From: SAR202 cluster bacterium Io17-Chloro-G6
Lineage (GTDB): Bacteria; Chloroflexota; Dehalococcoidia; UBA3495
Direction: 5' to 3'
Length of the DNA: 64,000 bases
NCBI GenBank assembly: GCA_002816585.1
Contig: MUCT01000010.1
Coordinates: 1-64,000, forward strand
Position 1 is the first letter of the stretch. Each line of letters begins with the position of its first letter. The notes below the pieces were generated by a model. The model searched no databases. It was not told where the DNA came from and saw nothing but the letters and a program-made list of their open reading frames with translations. The position numbers and the translations under genes are program-made. Below are positions 52,865 through 61,632 of this stretch, piece after piece.

Positions 52865-53896
52865 ATGAAAGTAGGGATCATCAACATCACCGGTTACGCT
52901 GGCAGCGAATTGGCCCGCATCCTGTACCGTCACCCCGAGGTGGAAGTAACCTCGGTCACGGGCAGGAGCGCCGCCGGCCAGCAATTAAACGAGGTGTTTC
53001 CCCACTTGAGCGCCATGGACATGACCATAGAGCCGGAATTGAGCGGAAGTCTGGACCTGGTGTTTTCTGCCCTGCCCCATAAAGCCAGCGCAGAGGCCTG
53101 TATCCCGGTGCTGGAACAGGGCGTGAAAGTCGTCGATATCAGCGCCGACTTCCGGTTGAAGCAGGCGGACGAGTACGAGGAGTGGTACGGCGTAACGCAC
53201 CCGGACCCCACCTACCTTGAGGAGGCCGTATACGGCCTGACTGAACTGCACCGGGAAGACGTTACGGCGGCCCGCCTGGTTGCCAACCCCGGTTGCTATC
53301 CCACCAGCGCGATCCTGGGCTTGGCCCCGGCGTTGGCTAATGGCGTTATCACCCAAGACATCATCGTGGACAGCAAATCTGGGGTGTCGGGTGGCGGCCG
53401 GAGCCTCACTTTGACCAACCATTTCTCGGAGGTCAACGAAAACGTCTTTGCCTACGCGCTAAAAGGCCACCGGCACCTTCCCGAGATCACTCAGGAGCTG
53501 ACGCCCGTGGCCGGAAAAGCGCTTAACCTGACCTTCCTGACCCACCTGATTCCCATGACCCGGGGCATCCTCAGCTCCTGCTACTCCACCCTGACCAACC
53601 CGGCCGAGTGGACCGGGGACGAAGGTCAGAAGAAGATCATGGACCTGTACCGTGACTACTATGCAGGCGACCCCTTCGTCCAGGTGACGCCGGTCCCGCC
53701 GCAGACCAAGCAGACCCTGGGCAACAACCTGTGCCTAGTCCACCCGGCCGTAGACCAGCGCACCGGACGTCTGATCGTCATCAGTTGTCTGGACAATCTG
53801 GTGAAGGGAGCGGCGGGCCAGGCGGTGCAGAATATGAACGTCATGTGCGGCTTCCCGGAAGAGACATCCCTAGAGGCGTTGGCTGTCTACCCCTAG
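52865..53896 (+). CDS. argC: N-acetyl-gamma-glutamyl-phosphate reductase
   Basis: A 343-residue ArgC: N-terminal NAD(P) site KVGIINITGYAGSELARILYRHPEVEVTSVTGR, catalytic Cys in VANPGCYPTSAILGLAPAL, and His in GHRHLPEITQEL. It reduces N-acetylglutamyl phosphate in arginine synthesis. It begins 23 nt after nth with an agaaagcaac leader. The remaining arg genes are not adjacent. The following tRNA-Glu marks an insertion site. Confidence 0.95.
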   Translation: MKVGIINITGYAGSELARILYRHPEVEVTSVTGRSAAGQQLNEVFPHLSAMDMTIEPELSGSLDLVFSALPHKASAEACIPVLEQGVKVVDISADFRLKQADEYEEWYGVTHPDPTYLEEAVYGLTELHREDVTAARLVANPGCYPTSAILGLAPALANGVITQDIIVDSKSGVSGGGRSLTLTNHFSEVNENVFAYALKGHRHLPEITQELTPVAGKALNLTFLTHLIPMTRGILSSCYSTLTNPAEWTGDEGQKKIMDLYRDYYAGDPFVQVTPVPPQTKQTLGNNLCLVHPAVDQRTGRLIVISCLDNLVKGAAGQAVQNMNVMCGFPEETSLEALAVYP

Positions 53897-53969
53897 CCGC
53901 CAGCCATCAGCAAATAATTACTGTCCAACTCCTACCAATAGAAACCCGGCTATAGTAGAATACGCCTGT

Positions 53970-54048
53970 GCCCCGGTCGTCTAGCCTGGTCCAGGACGCC
54001 ACCCTTTCAAGGTGGAGATCATGGGATCGAAGCCCATCCGGGGTACCA
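53970..54048 (+). tRNA. tRNA-Glu (anticodon TTC)
   Basis: A cloverleaf with acceptor stem gccccgg/ccggggt (one G-U pair), anticodon stem-loop ccacc-ctttcaa-ggtgg giving TTC (Glu), T-loop gatcgaag, and an encoded 3' CCA. Its 3' half is repeated at 55538-55587, so it served as an integration target. Confidence 0.95.
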
Positions 54049-54049
54049 G
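54000..54049 (+). repeat. attL of the tRNA-Glu integration element
   Basis: A 50-nt stretch spanning the tRNA anticodon loop to the base after CCA. It matches attR (55538-55587) in 48 of 50 positions; the differences are in the anticodon loop and at one later base. Confidence 0.85.
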
Positions 54050-54065
54050 TTTTTAGGCACGAAAG

Positions 54066-54091
54066 AGCCCCCTGACATTATCCAGGGGTCT
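54066..54091 (+). terminator. Terminator-like hairpin after tRNA-Glu
   Basis: A stem centred on cccctg (54069-54074) pairing with caggggt's cagggg (54083-54088), extended by ag/ct with one mismatch, loop acattatc region. A T-rich ttgccttttg follows, though not a uniform run. Confidence 0.5.
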
Positions 54092-54158
54092 TGCCTTTTG
54101 CCGGTTTGCTAACGGATTGCTAACCAAGATTTTCTGAAGTCCCCTTGGTGGACGGCGT

Positions 54159-54500
54159 TTAGGCCTGCTCCATGGCAGTATCGAACTCTACGGCGGCGGC
54201 TTCTCGCACGGCTGGAAGGTAATGGCTATACAAATCGAGCGTGATTGTGACGCTCACGTGTCCGAGGCGTTCCGCAACAGTTTTAAGATTAATGCCCCAC
54301 TCTAAATACAAAAAAGCCATCGTTTGCTGGAGATCCTGTAATCGGCCACCTTCAAGTCCTATCCGAATGGTCAGCCGCCGAAATGCCAAGGTTAAGGTCG
54401 AAGGGTCCCGTGGAGAGCCGTCAGGGTGGCTGAACACCACGTCGTCATCTGCTATCGATCTCCCCAGCAGAGCAGCATCCTGCTCCTGCTGGGGATTGAG
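54159..54500 (-). pseudogene. Tyrosine recombinase (integrase) C-terminal fragment with lost active site
   Basis: An open frame bounded by a TAG at 54503-54501. The product reads ALLGRSIADDDVVFSHPDGSPRD (typical end of the core), then LQDLQQTMAFLYLEWGINLKTVAERLGH, and ITLDLYSHYLPAVREAA. In active phage/tRNA-associated integrases the middle piece is HDLRHT; here it is QDLQQT, so the catalytic Arg and His are both gone, while the later GH and the Tyr of LYSHY remain. The N-terminal two thirds of the protein are missing. The location just inside attL, and strand away from the tRNA end, fit the classical integrase position. It is decayed and inactive. Confidence 0.82.
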
Positions 54501-54567
54501 CTACCGAGGAGGATTCTCTCGATCCGCCACACTGGCATCAATGCGTCTACTTCCATATTCAGAACCC

Positions 54568-54999
54568 CTAACGTAAGGTGACAATCATCTCGGTGACGTT
54601 CTCCATGACGCTGTTAGACGCGCCCGGACCTATCAGGTCGGCAGAATCAGAATCCAAGTCAAAAAAGATGTTCGCGCTCTGCCCAAAATCGAAGATCTGG
54701 TCGGGACCGTCTCCTTTGACCTCAACATCCCATTGCACGGCATTCTCGGGAACTGATCGACAAGTGTCGATGAATTCGTAATCTGAGTCCTCATATACCT
54801 TGCATGACAGGCTTATATTGATGATGGAATTTAGGCTCGGTGCGGTTTCATTGCTGGCAGTTTCAATATTCGGCAGTTCTTCCACATCCCAGACCCGTAA
54901 CGGATCGCCATCAAGTTGAACAACGAATCCAACCCCAGAGCTGCAAGCCAATGAAATTCCGAGTATGGCAAACACCGCAGCCACAAGAACTATTCTCAT
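54568..54999 (-). CDS. Predicted lipoprotein, function unknown
   Basis: A 143-residue protein with a signal peptide and lipobox: VLVAAVFAILGISLAC (L-A-C with the Cys expected as the lipid-attachment residue), then a short Ser/Gly stretch and an acidic beta-rich domain with VQLDGDPLRVWDVEELPN and SLNSIINISLSCKVYEDSDYEF. No family was recognised. It is the only intact-looking gene inside the tRNA-Glu element, so probably cargo. RBS is unclear. Confidence 0.6.
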   Translation of the reverse strand: MRIVLVAAVFAILGISLACSSGVGFVVQLDGDPLRVWDVEELPNIETASNETAPSLNSIINISLSCKVYEDSDYEFIDTCRSVPENAVQWDVEVKGDGPDQIFDFGQSANIFFDLDSDSADLIGPGASNSVMENVTEMIVTLR

Positions 55000-55537
55000 T
55001 CTGTCCTCTTAGCCCGACCAGATTTGGAATTTGGTTGGAAGATGAACGATCTGTGGCGCAAAGTCAATGATTTGCTCAGTCCGAAAAGGCATTCGAACGA
55101 GCTCTGTCAGCCGCCGCTTGCGATTGAGCTTTGCATGGAAAAGAAGAAGGGAGCGGTTTATCCTCTGTTACCGCTCCCCGTATGGAGGACTGGTGACGGA
55201 ATTATCACAATCCTGCTAGAACCGTTTATCATCGAGCATTCTTAATATCTAATTTGACCAATCAGCGACGAATATGCGGGAACGACTACCGGAAGGTTCT
55301 GGCGAGTGCAGATGTGTTAACTGAAGGTCGCTGGAAATTCCGAAAAATGTGTGCCGCGACCATTACCCACTACCCAGGGAATACCACGCCCTCCTGGGGG
55401 TCACCTGCTAAGTTTTGCTATCCCACCATTGAGTACCAGATAAGACAGGACAAGGTAGCAGGCTTGAAATCTTATCCAGTGGCATAAAACATCGGTACGT
55501 AAACATGCCTGGCGGTACGGGGTAAGATGTAGTGCCG
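55000..55537. other. Interior of the tRNA-Glu element, no gene recognised
   Basis: About 540 nt between the lipoprotein gene and attR. Short plus-strand frames show no protein features and nothing resembles an intact recombination module. Confidence 0.4.
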
Positions 55538-55587
55538 CACCCTTTCCAGGTGGAGATCATAGGATCGAAGCCCATCCGGGGTACCAG
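55538..55587 (+). repeat. attR of the tRNA-Glu integration element
   Basis: A 50-nt copy of the tRNA-Glu 3' part (48/50 identical), with an anticodon-loop mutation, so it cannot be a working tRNA. Together with attL it delimits a 1.54-kb decayed element. Confidence 0.88.
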
Positions 55588-55601
55588 CATCAGCCATCAA
55601 T

Positions 55602-55638
55602 AAGCCCCGAAGCGTGAGACGCGGGCTTTCGTTTTTTT
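55602..55638 (+). terminator. Intrinsic terminator beyond attR
   Basis: A stem aagccc(c)g (55602-55609) with cgggctt (55622-55628), one-base bulge, then tcg and seven T (55632-55638). Probably the original terminator of tRNA-Glu before the insertion. Confidence 0.75.
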
Positions 55639-55650
55639 GGAGGATGAAGA

Positions 55651-56106
55651 TTGACCTGGCAAGAATTCGCGGAACAAGACCCCGAGTTGGCCGCCCTGGG
55701 CGAAGAGCGGCTGGACCGCAACGGGTTGGTGATGCTGGCCACCTTGCGGAAGAACGGGTGGCCGCGCATCTCGCCGGTTGAGCCGCTATTTTTCAACGGG
55801 CAGCTTTACCTGGGCATGATGTGGCGCTCCCAGAAGGCCATGGACCTGCTGCGCGACCCCCGTTGCTCCATCCACAACGCGGTCTCGGACCGCCACGGCA
55901 CGGAAGGCGAATTCAAGGTGTACGGGCACGCAATGGACGTGACGGACCAAGGTGAGCGGGACCGATACTTGGAAGCCATATCTAAAAAGATAGACATCCC
56001 GATGGAGCAGCAAGAATACCACTGCTTCGCCATCGATATCGAAAGCGCCGCGGCCAATACCCTAGCCGGTGAAGAGTTCCAACGCCAGGTATGGAAGGCC
56101 GGTTAA
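55651..56106 (+). CDS. Pyridoxamine 5'-phosphate oxidase-fold (PPOX) protein
   Basis: A 151-residue split-barrel flavin/heme-binding protein: FAEQDPELAALGEERLDRNGLVMLATLRKNGWPRISPVEPLFFNGQLYLGMMWRSQKAMDLLRDPRCSIHNAV. The pattern (ATLRKNGWPRISPVEP) is typical of the PPOX family, which binds FMN or F420. It starts at TTG 55651, seven bases after ggagg. Its stop overlaps the converging redoxin stop in a TTAA at 56103-56106. The function is unassigned. Confidence 0.83.
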   Translation: MTWQEFAEQDPELAALGEERLDRNGLVMLATLRKNGWPRISPVEPLFFNGQLYLGMMWRSQKAMDLLRDPRCSIHNAVSDRHGTEGEFKVYGHAMDVTDQGERDRYLEAISKKIDIPMEQQEYHCFAIDIESAAANTLAGEEFQRQVWKAG

Positions 56107-56759
56107 GACCCGTGTTCCGCCGCCGCCTCCGCCTCCGCCTCCGCAGCCATCAATGCCTTAGATGACCGGGCCAGACGGTTGGCGTCGATGGCGCCGACAG
56201 CCTTCTCAAAGATCTCACCATCGGAGGTAAGGAAGACAGTGGTCGGCATGCCCGTGACGCCGAATTTGCGGGGCACGCTTCCGTCGTCGGTCCAGCCGGT
56301 CGGATACGTCACTCCCAGTTCCCGCAGCAGCGCATCGGCGTCGCCGTGGGTGCCCAAGTTCATGAACGGTCCGATGTCGATGCCCAACACCAAGATTTCG
56401 TCGTTGAATTCCTCGTAGAACGCCTGGAACTGGGGCATCTCTGCTCTACACGGCGGGCACAACCCAGCCCAGAAATTCAGGACCATGGGCCGGTCCTGGC
56501 CATGAAGGCTGGCCAGATTACCCTCTCGGAAACCCACCTCGGAAGTCCCCTGGTATAGGCTGAAATCAAAATCGGCCGCGGTGTCCCCCACGCCGCTGCC
56601 GCCGCTGCTGGTTGCCACGGCGAACGCGATCAACAACACTACAGCCGCCACCGCCATCCCGCCTAGACCGTATTTGATAAATTTCTTCTGTTGATCATGA
56701 GAGCCCTGCCGGGCCGCAGCCGAGACGCGGCCGCCCCTTCTTCTTTTGGCTCTGGCCAT
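56103..56759 (-). CDS. Membrane-anchored TlpA-like thioredoxin
   Basis: A 218-residue protein: a basic N-terminus (AKRRRGGRVSAAARQG), one membrane anchor at ~32-50 (GGMAVAAVVLLIAFAVATSS), and a thioredoxin domain with active-site GLCPPCRAEMPQF and the cis-Pro segment GVTGMPTTVFL. It reduces or exchanges disulfides outside the membrane, as in cytochrome c maturation. An AEAEAEAAAE tail is low-complexity. RBS gaggtc precedes the ATG. Confidence 0.88.
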   Translation of the reverse strand: MARAKRRRGGRVSAAARQGSHDQQKKFIKYGLGGMAVAAVVLLIAFAVATSSGGSGVGDTAADFDFSLYQGTSEVGFREGNLASLHGQDRPMVLNFWAGLCPPCRAEMPQFQAFYEEFNDEILVLGIDIGPFMNLGTHGDADALLRELGVTYPTGWTDDGSVPRKFGVTGMPTTVFLTSDGEIFEKAVGAIDANRLARSSKALMAAEAEAEAAAEHGS

Positions 56760-56934
56760 TTACGGACCTCCTCAACCGCGAACGGGGATGTTATATCGCG
56801 GCATAATCGTCGGATTCCTAGAATATGATGCGTGAGCTCCCATTTGGATGCCGCTTGCGATGATGAGGTACACTTTCGAGACCGCTGGGAGCGATCTCCA
56901 TCGTTCCGCGGAAGAAAGCAGGAGGCGACCGATT

Positions 56935-58014
56935 ATGGGCTGGTCCATGCGCCCTTCAGGCCTAACTCACAATGAACCCGGCCGGGCTTTCCAAGGCCAC
57001 ACATTATTCTCGCCCACCGGTGGAGACGACGCGTACTTGGTCAACATGGACGGCTCAGTCGTACACCGTTGGCATTTTGGGGAGGGCATCAACGACGGCC
57101 GGTTGCTTCCCAGCGGCAACCTGCTGTTCCGGACTGGGGGGTCCCTGCCGGGATTGAACGCCTCCGACGCCGTCGTGGAACTGGACTGGGCCGGGGACTT
57201 GGTCTGGCAGTACCGCAACCCCAATCTGCGGCGGCACAACCGCCTGGCCAACGGCAACAACCTGTTCTTACTTTACGAGGAAAACCCACCGCACCTAACC
57301 GGTCTTGTCCGGGGCGGGTTTTCCGCCCCTGACGACCCTGAGCAGATGCAAGGCGACTTGGTGGCGGAGATGACTCCGGACGGGACCGTGGTTTTTGAGT
57401 GGCGGTCCTGGGAGCATCTGGACCCTGAGGAGGACATCATCTGCCCGCTGGAGACCAGGGTGAGTTGGGGCGGGGCCAATGACCTCACTGCATTAGACGA
57501 CGGCGGCTTCCTGATAAGCTTCCGCATCCTTAATACCGTGGCCAGGGTCAACCGAAATGGCAGGGGCTTTTCGTGGAAGTGGGGAAAGGACGATATATCC
57601 CATCAGCATAATCCCACGCTATTGCCCAACGGAAACGTCCTGTTGCTGGACAACGGGTCTCACCGTAAGGGACTCAGCTACTCGCGCGTGGTGGAAGTGG
57701 ACCCCGCCACCAGTCAGATTGCCTGGGAGTACCACGGCGATCCTCTGGTGTCCTTCTTCACGCACTTCACCGGCGGAGCCGAGCGGTTGCCCAACGGCAA
57801 CACCTTAATCACGGAAGGCGCTCCCGGCCGCATCTTCGAGGTCACCTCCGGGGGTGAAGTTGTTTGGGAGTACCTGAACCCCTTCCCCGTCAGCGGGCCC
57901 CAGGGAACCTCCGCCGGCATCTTCCGGGCCCACCGGTACGGCCCAGACCATCCGGCGCTGACTGGCAGAGACTTGGACCCGGCCCGCTATGCGGAACTCA
58001 ACCGCCAAATATGA
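56935..58014 (+). CDS. Arylsulfotransferase-like beta-propeller protein
   Basis: A 359-residue propeller of the ASST/arylsulfotransferase family: GHTLFSPTGGDDAYLVNMDGSVVHRWHFGEGINDGRLLPSGNLLF, repeated strands of the G-x-V-V-W/F-E-W/Y-x type (GDLVWQYRNPNLRRHNRLANGNNLFLL; GTVVFEWRSWEHL), and HQHNPTLLPNGNVLLLDNG. No signal peptide is seen. ATG 56935 is chosen because aggagg lies just upstream; the upstream frame is unrelated. The sulfate-transfer His cannot be assigned, so function is by fold only. Confidence 0.82.
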   Translation: MGWSMRPSGLTHNEPGRAFQGHTLFSPTGGDDAYLVNMDGSVVHRWHFGEGINDGRLLPSGNLLFRTGGSLPGLNASDAVVELDWAGDLVWQYRNPNLRRHNRLANGNNLFLLYEENPPHLTGLVRGGFSAPDDPEQMQGDLVAEMTPDGTVVFEWRSWEHLDPEEDIICPLETRVSWGGANDLTALDDGGFLISFRILNTVARVNRNGRGFSWKWGKDDISHQHNPTLLPNGNVLLLDNGSHRKGLSYSRVVEVDPATSQIAWEYHGDPLVSFFTHFTGGAERLPNGNTLITEGAPGRIFEVTSGGEVVWEYLNPFPVSGPQGTSAGIFRAHRYGPDHPALTGRDLDPARYAELNRQI

Positions 58015-58187
58015 AGCGGAGAACAATGAGCCCCTTCGGCATATTCTCTGGAAAAACGCCCTGAAATACCGGTCTGGAGACGCGCCTTCCTTGTCCCATT
58101 TCCAGGCAGCATGCTATGATTGGAAGAGCCTCATATCCAGCCTAAAACTACAGTTGAAACCCCTTCTCCCAGTCACGAGGCTCGTGT

Positions 58188-58769
58188 TTGAGCAGCCAAC
58201 AAGACCGGCAGATCTACCTATCCGTGGATGAACCCTTCACCGGCAGTATCTTTAGCGATTTTCTGGGAGATAGCTCGAGAGATAGCCTAGGAAATATTCC
58301 GGGCAGGTTGGTCGAAGATTGGCTGACCAAAATAGCGAATGCGGCCCTGGATGTTGCGCTGGATGGGAATGAGGCGGCGCAGATGAGTCTGCTCATTACC
58401 AACGACGACACGATTCGCAGCCTGAACGCCCAATTTCGGGGACTGGACGAAGTGACAGACGTACTGTCTTTCTCCGCGGACCACGCCGGTCACTGGGAAG
58501 GCGAAGCAGAACCGCCCGAAGACGCTGGAGACTTCGATTTTGTCATGCCGCCCGGCGAGCTTTCACCCCTGGGCGAGATAATCGTGTCCTACCCTCAGGC
58601 GCAGCGTCAAGCGGAACAGCAGGGCGTTCCCCTGGAACATGAGTTGGCCCTTCTGGTAGCACACGGAGTACTGCACCTAACCGGCCACGACCACCTGGAA
58701 CCCGAAGAGTCGGCGCTGATGCAGTCCAAGGAACGAGCCGCATTGGCGACGCTCAATATCCGGCGCTAA
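58188..58769 (+). CDS. ybeY: Endoribonuclease YbeY
   Basis: A 193-residue single-domain metal-dependent RNase. The zinc motif HGVLHLTGHDH is complete (HGxLHLxGxDH), preceded by NDDTIRSLNAQFRGLDEVTDVLSF. It matures 16S rRNA and acts in ribosome quality control. The N-terminal ~50 residues are longer than in E. coli. A TTG start at 58188 is used. It is followed by dnaX in the same direction, 50 nt away. Confidence 0.9.
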   Translation: MSSQQDRQIYLSVDEPFTGSIFSDFLGDSSRDSLGNIPGRLVEDWLTKIANAALDVALDGNEAAQMSLLITNDDTIRSLNAQFRGLDEVTDVLSFSADHAGHWEGEAEPPEDAGDFDFVMPPGELSPLGEIIVSYPQAQRQAEQQGVPLEHELALLVAHGVLHLTGHDHLEPEESALMQSKERAALATLNIRR

Positions 58770-58819
58770 GCAGACGATAATAGACACGTAATCCAGAGCA
58801 CCATGGAGACGAATCCGTA

Positions 58820-60520
58820 ATGACCGGCCAGGCCATCACTGATCCGGGCACCAGCAATCCGGCCGCTGGCGCCCAGGTCTTTTACCGCAAGTGGCGGCCC
58901 ACCAACTTCACCCAGTTGGTGGGGCAAGAGCACGTCTCCATGACACTGCGCCAGGCCATCCGGCAGGACCGCGTCTCCCACTCCTACCTGTTCTGCGGTC
59001 CCAGAGGGAGCGGCAAGACCACCACGGCCCGGATCATCGCCAAAGCGGCCAACTGCCTGGACATTCAGGATGGAGACCCTTGCGACGCCTGTGCCAATTG
59101 CAGATCGGTGAACTCCGGCCAGTTCATGGACATTATTGAGCTCGACGCCGCCAGTAACCGGGGCATCGATGAGATACGTGACATCCGGGAGAAGGTGAAC
59201 TTCGCCCCGGCCCAGGGAAAGCGAAAGGTATACATCATCGACGAAGCCCACATGCTGACCGACGCGGCCTCCAACGCCTTTTTGAAGACCCTGGAGGAGC
59301 CGCCGCCCCACGTCATATTCGTTCTGTGCACCACGGAAGCCCACCGGATACTGCCGACCATCATCTCAAGGTGCCAGCGTTTTGACTTTCGGCGTATTAG
59401 CTCGGAGTTGATCTACGGCCGTTTGGCCGACATCACTGAAGCCGAGGGCGTGAATGTCGAACCGGAGGCGCTGCGCCAGGTGGCCCGTCATGCCGCCGGC
59501 AGCCTGCGGGACGCCGAAAACCTTTTGGAACAACTGGTTGTCTCCTCCACCGGCGGCGTTTCGCTGAAACAGGTCGAGGAATTCTTGGGCCTGGACAACG
59601 GCGAAAGTTCTCTGGAATTGGTCAAATACCTGCTCATGGGCAACATTTCGGCGGCGTTAACCGCGGTGAATCAGGCCACCTGGGGCGGCACCGACCTGCG
59701 TCAACTGCACAAGCAGACCACAGAGTTGCTCCGGGCCGTTATGCACCTGCAATGGGGCTCAGAGGACGCTGTGGACCTTGCTGACAATGTCACCGCCCAA
59801 CTCAAGGAGTTGGTGGGCAACCTCCCGCCCTGGCGGATCGTCAGAGCGCTGAAGATCTGGGGCGACGTCAATATGCGTTATGACGCGCCGTCAACCTTGC
59901 CCTTGGAGTTGGCCGTGGTGCAGATCTGCGAGGATACAGCCTCGCCGGCGTCACAACCCGTTCCGGCCTCGCCGCCCGCCCGGTCCGCAACCACGGAGCA
60001 ACCGAGCCGCGCGCCTCGCGGTGGAGCCAGCGCCCCCCCGCAGCGCCGGGTAGAAGATCAAGGACCGCCCGCCACGGCACGGCCCGCGGCCAGGGCCCCG
60101 GTTCAGCCTTCCAGTCAGCGGCGGGCTGCCCCAGATCCCGGGCCGATCTCCGAGATTGGCGCCCAGTGGCTCGCGGCGGTCAAAGTGTTGGGACGTCGTA
60201 AGGGCAAGAAATATAACCTGGGCGCCCTGCTACGGGACTGCAAGGCCAATGCCGTCTCTTTGGACGGCAACACTCTGGTGTTGGGCTTCTCAAATAATGC
60301 CAACCTGGAACGGATGCAAGAAGAGATGGGAGACCCAGGGTCCCGCCGACAGGTTAGCGAGGCGGTAGCCGACTCGTTCGGGGTAACCTACGAACTCCGC
60401 CTCACCCTGGCCAACGGAAACGGGCCCACCGCCAACACGGCAAAAACCGCCCAACAGAGTTCCCTGGTACGCACGGCCTTGGGCATGGGCGCGAGAGTCC
60501 TAGAGGAGATTGAAGAATGA
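58820..60520 (+). CDS. dnaX: DNA polymerase III subunit gamma/tau
   Basis: A 566-residue clamp-loader ATPase: FYRKWRPTNFTQLVGQEHV, Walker A GPRGSGKTTTAR, a zinc module CLDIQDGDPCDACANC, Walker B/DEAH in VYIIDEAHMLTDAASNAFLKTLEEPP, and sensor ISRCQRFDF. The Pro/Ala-rich stretch at ~370-440 and a C-terminal tau-like domain with LGRRKGKKYNLGALLRDCKA complete it. It loads beta clamps at the fork. Its stop overlaps the ybaB start by 4 nt. Confidence 0.96.
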   Translation: MTGQAITDPGTSNPAAGAQVFYRKWRPTNFTQLVGQEHVSMTLRQAIRQDRVSHSYLFCGPRGSGKTTTARIIAKAANCLDIQDGDPCDACANCRSVNSGQFMDIIELDAASNRGIDEIRDIREKVNFAPAQGKRKVYIIDEAHMLTDAASNAFLKTLEEPPPHVIFVLCTTEAHRILPTIISRCQRFDFRRISSELIYGRLADITEAEGVNVEPEALRQVARHAAGSLRDAENLLEQLVVSSTGGVSLKQVEEFLGLDNGESSLELVKYLLMGNISAALTAVNQATWGGTDLRQLHKQTTELLRAVMHLQWGSEDAVDLADNVTAQLKELVGNLPPWRIVRALKIWGDVNMRYDAPSTLPLELAVVQICEDTASPASQPVPASPPARSATTEQPSRAPRGGASAPPQRRVEDQGPPATARPAARAPVQPSSQRRAAPDPGPISEIGAQWLAAVKVLGRRKGKKYNLGALLRDCKANAVSLDGNTLVLGFSNNANLERMQEEMGDPGSRRQVSEAVADSFGVTYELRLTLANGNGPTANTAKTAQQSSLVRTALGMGARVLEEIEE

Positions 60521-60816
60521 ACCGTAACATGATGCGTCAAGCGCAGAAGCAACTGGCCCAATTGCAGAAGATTCAGGAAGAACTGGAGTCCCTCACTGTC
60601 GAGGGGACCGCCGGCGGCGGCGCGGTAAAAGTGGTCATGACCGGGAAACAGATCGTTGAATCGGTGACCATCGAGCCCGATGCCGCTGAAGAAGTGGAAC
60701 TACTCCAGGACATGGTGCTGGCCGCGGTGAACGACGCATCCACCAAGGCCCAGGAACTGGCCGCCCAAAAGATGTCCGTGGTCACCGGCGGTATGAACAT
60801 ACCGGGATTGACCTAG
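60517..60816 (+). CDS. YbaB/EbfC nucleoid-associated protein
   Basis: A 99-residue DNA-binding dimer of the YbaB family, MNRNMMRQAQKQLAQLQKIQEELESLTVEGTAGGGAVKVVMTGKQ. It binds DNA as a dimer and regularly lies between dnaX and recR, as here, with a 4-nt overlap with dnaX. Downstream two additional genes are inserted before recR. Confidence 0.93.
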   Translation: MNRNMMRQAQKQLAQLQKIQEELESLTVEGTAGGGAVKVVMTGKQIVESVTIEPDAAEEVELLQDMVLAAVNDASTKAQELAAQKMSVVTGGMNIPGLT

Positions 60817-60846
60817 GCTAAAAGTACCGAGCCTACGGCTACCATT

Positions 60847-61626
60847 ATGACAATTGTTTCATTGGCAGACGAACTTGGTCTCGCCACGTTCAATAAATCC
60901 ATATTTGAAGGATTTCCTGCCGAGCAGGAGGATTCGATTAGGGCCGCGTCCAGCTACCTCGCCGACCAGTTTCGCAAAGGCACTGTGGCCGCCGAAGACA
61001 TCGATTCTTTCATCGATGAAACTCTCGATCTACTTCCACGATCCAAGCAACCCGAAGTATTGGCGTACCTGATTGCCAAAAAGGGAACCCTACTGTGCCA
61101 GGCAGGCGCCATTGATGCAGGCCTTAAACACTACGACGAAGCTTTAGAGGTCAAAGAGACTCCATCCACGTGGGCACTCAAGGGAGCGGTCCTACTACAA
61201 GTACCTCGTCTTGACGACGCTTTTGGAGCCTTCCAGAAGGCTTTTGAGTTACGCAGGGAATTCGGCGACCAGAAACAAGCATATTTGAACGATCTGATAT
61301 TCGGTTGGAGCACCGGCGCATTGCTTCGCGGCCTATTTGGGATATTGGAGCAGAACATTTCCGAAGCCCAAAAGGGAGCGGAGGAATACATCAACATTTC
61401 ATCCAAAGCCCATGCAGAAGGTCTCGAAGCGTCGTTGCTGCCACTAGAAGTGGATAGGTCCGTGTCCAAAGACCTCATAGATGCCATGGAAGAACTAAAA
61501 CTCATGGTGAGGCTCCTATCGATCAAGGACCCGTTTGAGGGTTGGCGGGAACTTTCCAAGGAAGTTGGCAAGGTGTGGCCAGAAGACATGTCCGCGGTAG
61601 ATGCGATTCGTGAGCAACGCACATAA
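60847..61626 (+). CDS. TPR-like helical protein inserted in the dnaX-recR operon
   Basis: A 259-residue helical protein without recognised domain family. TPR-like helices appear around 60-130 (LAYLIAKKGTLLCQAGAIDAGLKHYDEALEVKETPSTWALKGAVLL), and the C-terminal part is amphipathic. It is 30 nt after ybaB and 6 nt before a PIN-domain gene, so the two likely form a toxin-like pair, the helical protein possibly acting as antitoxin or regulator; this is inference. Lower GC than flanking recR suggests acquisition. Confidence 0.65.
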   Translation: MTIVSLADELGLATFNKSIFEGFPAEQEDSIRAASSYLADQFRKGTVAAEDIDSFIDETLDLLPRSKQPEVLAYLIAKKGTLLCQAGAIDAGLKHYDEALEVKETPSTWALKGAVLLQVPRLDDAFGAFQKAFELRREFGDQKQAYLNDLIFGWSTGALLRGLFGILEQNISEAQKGAEEYINISSKAHAEGLEASLLPLEVDRSVSKDLIDAMEELKLMVRLLSIKDPFEGWRELSKEVGKVWPEDMSAVDAIREQRT

Positions 61627-61632
61627 GAGAAA

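Noticed and set aside
55254..55487. 77-codon frame in the tRNA-Glu element
   Set aside because: No domain features or ribosome binding site, and no support from context.
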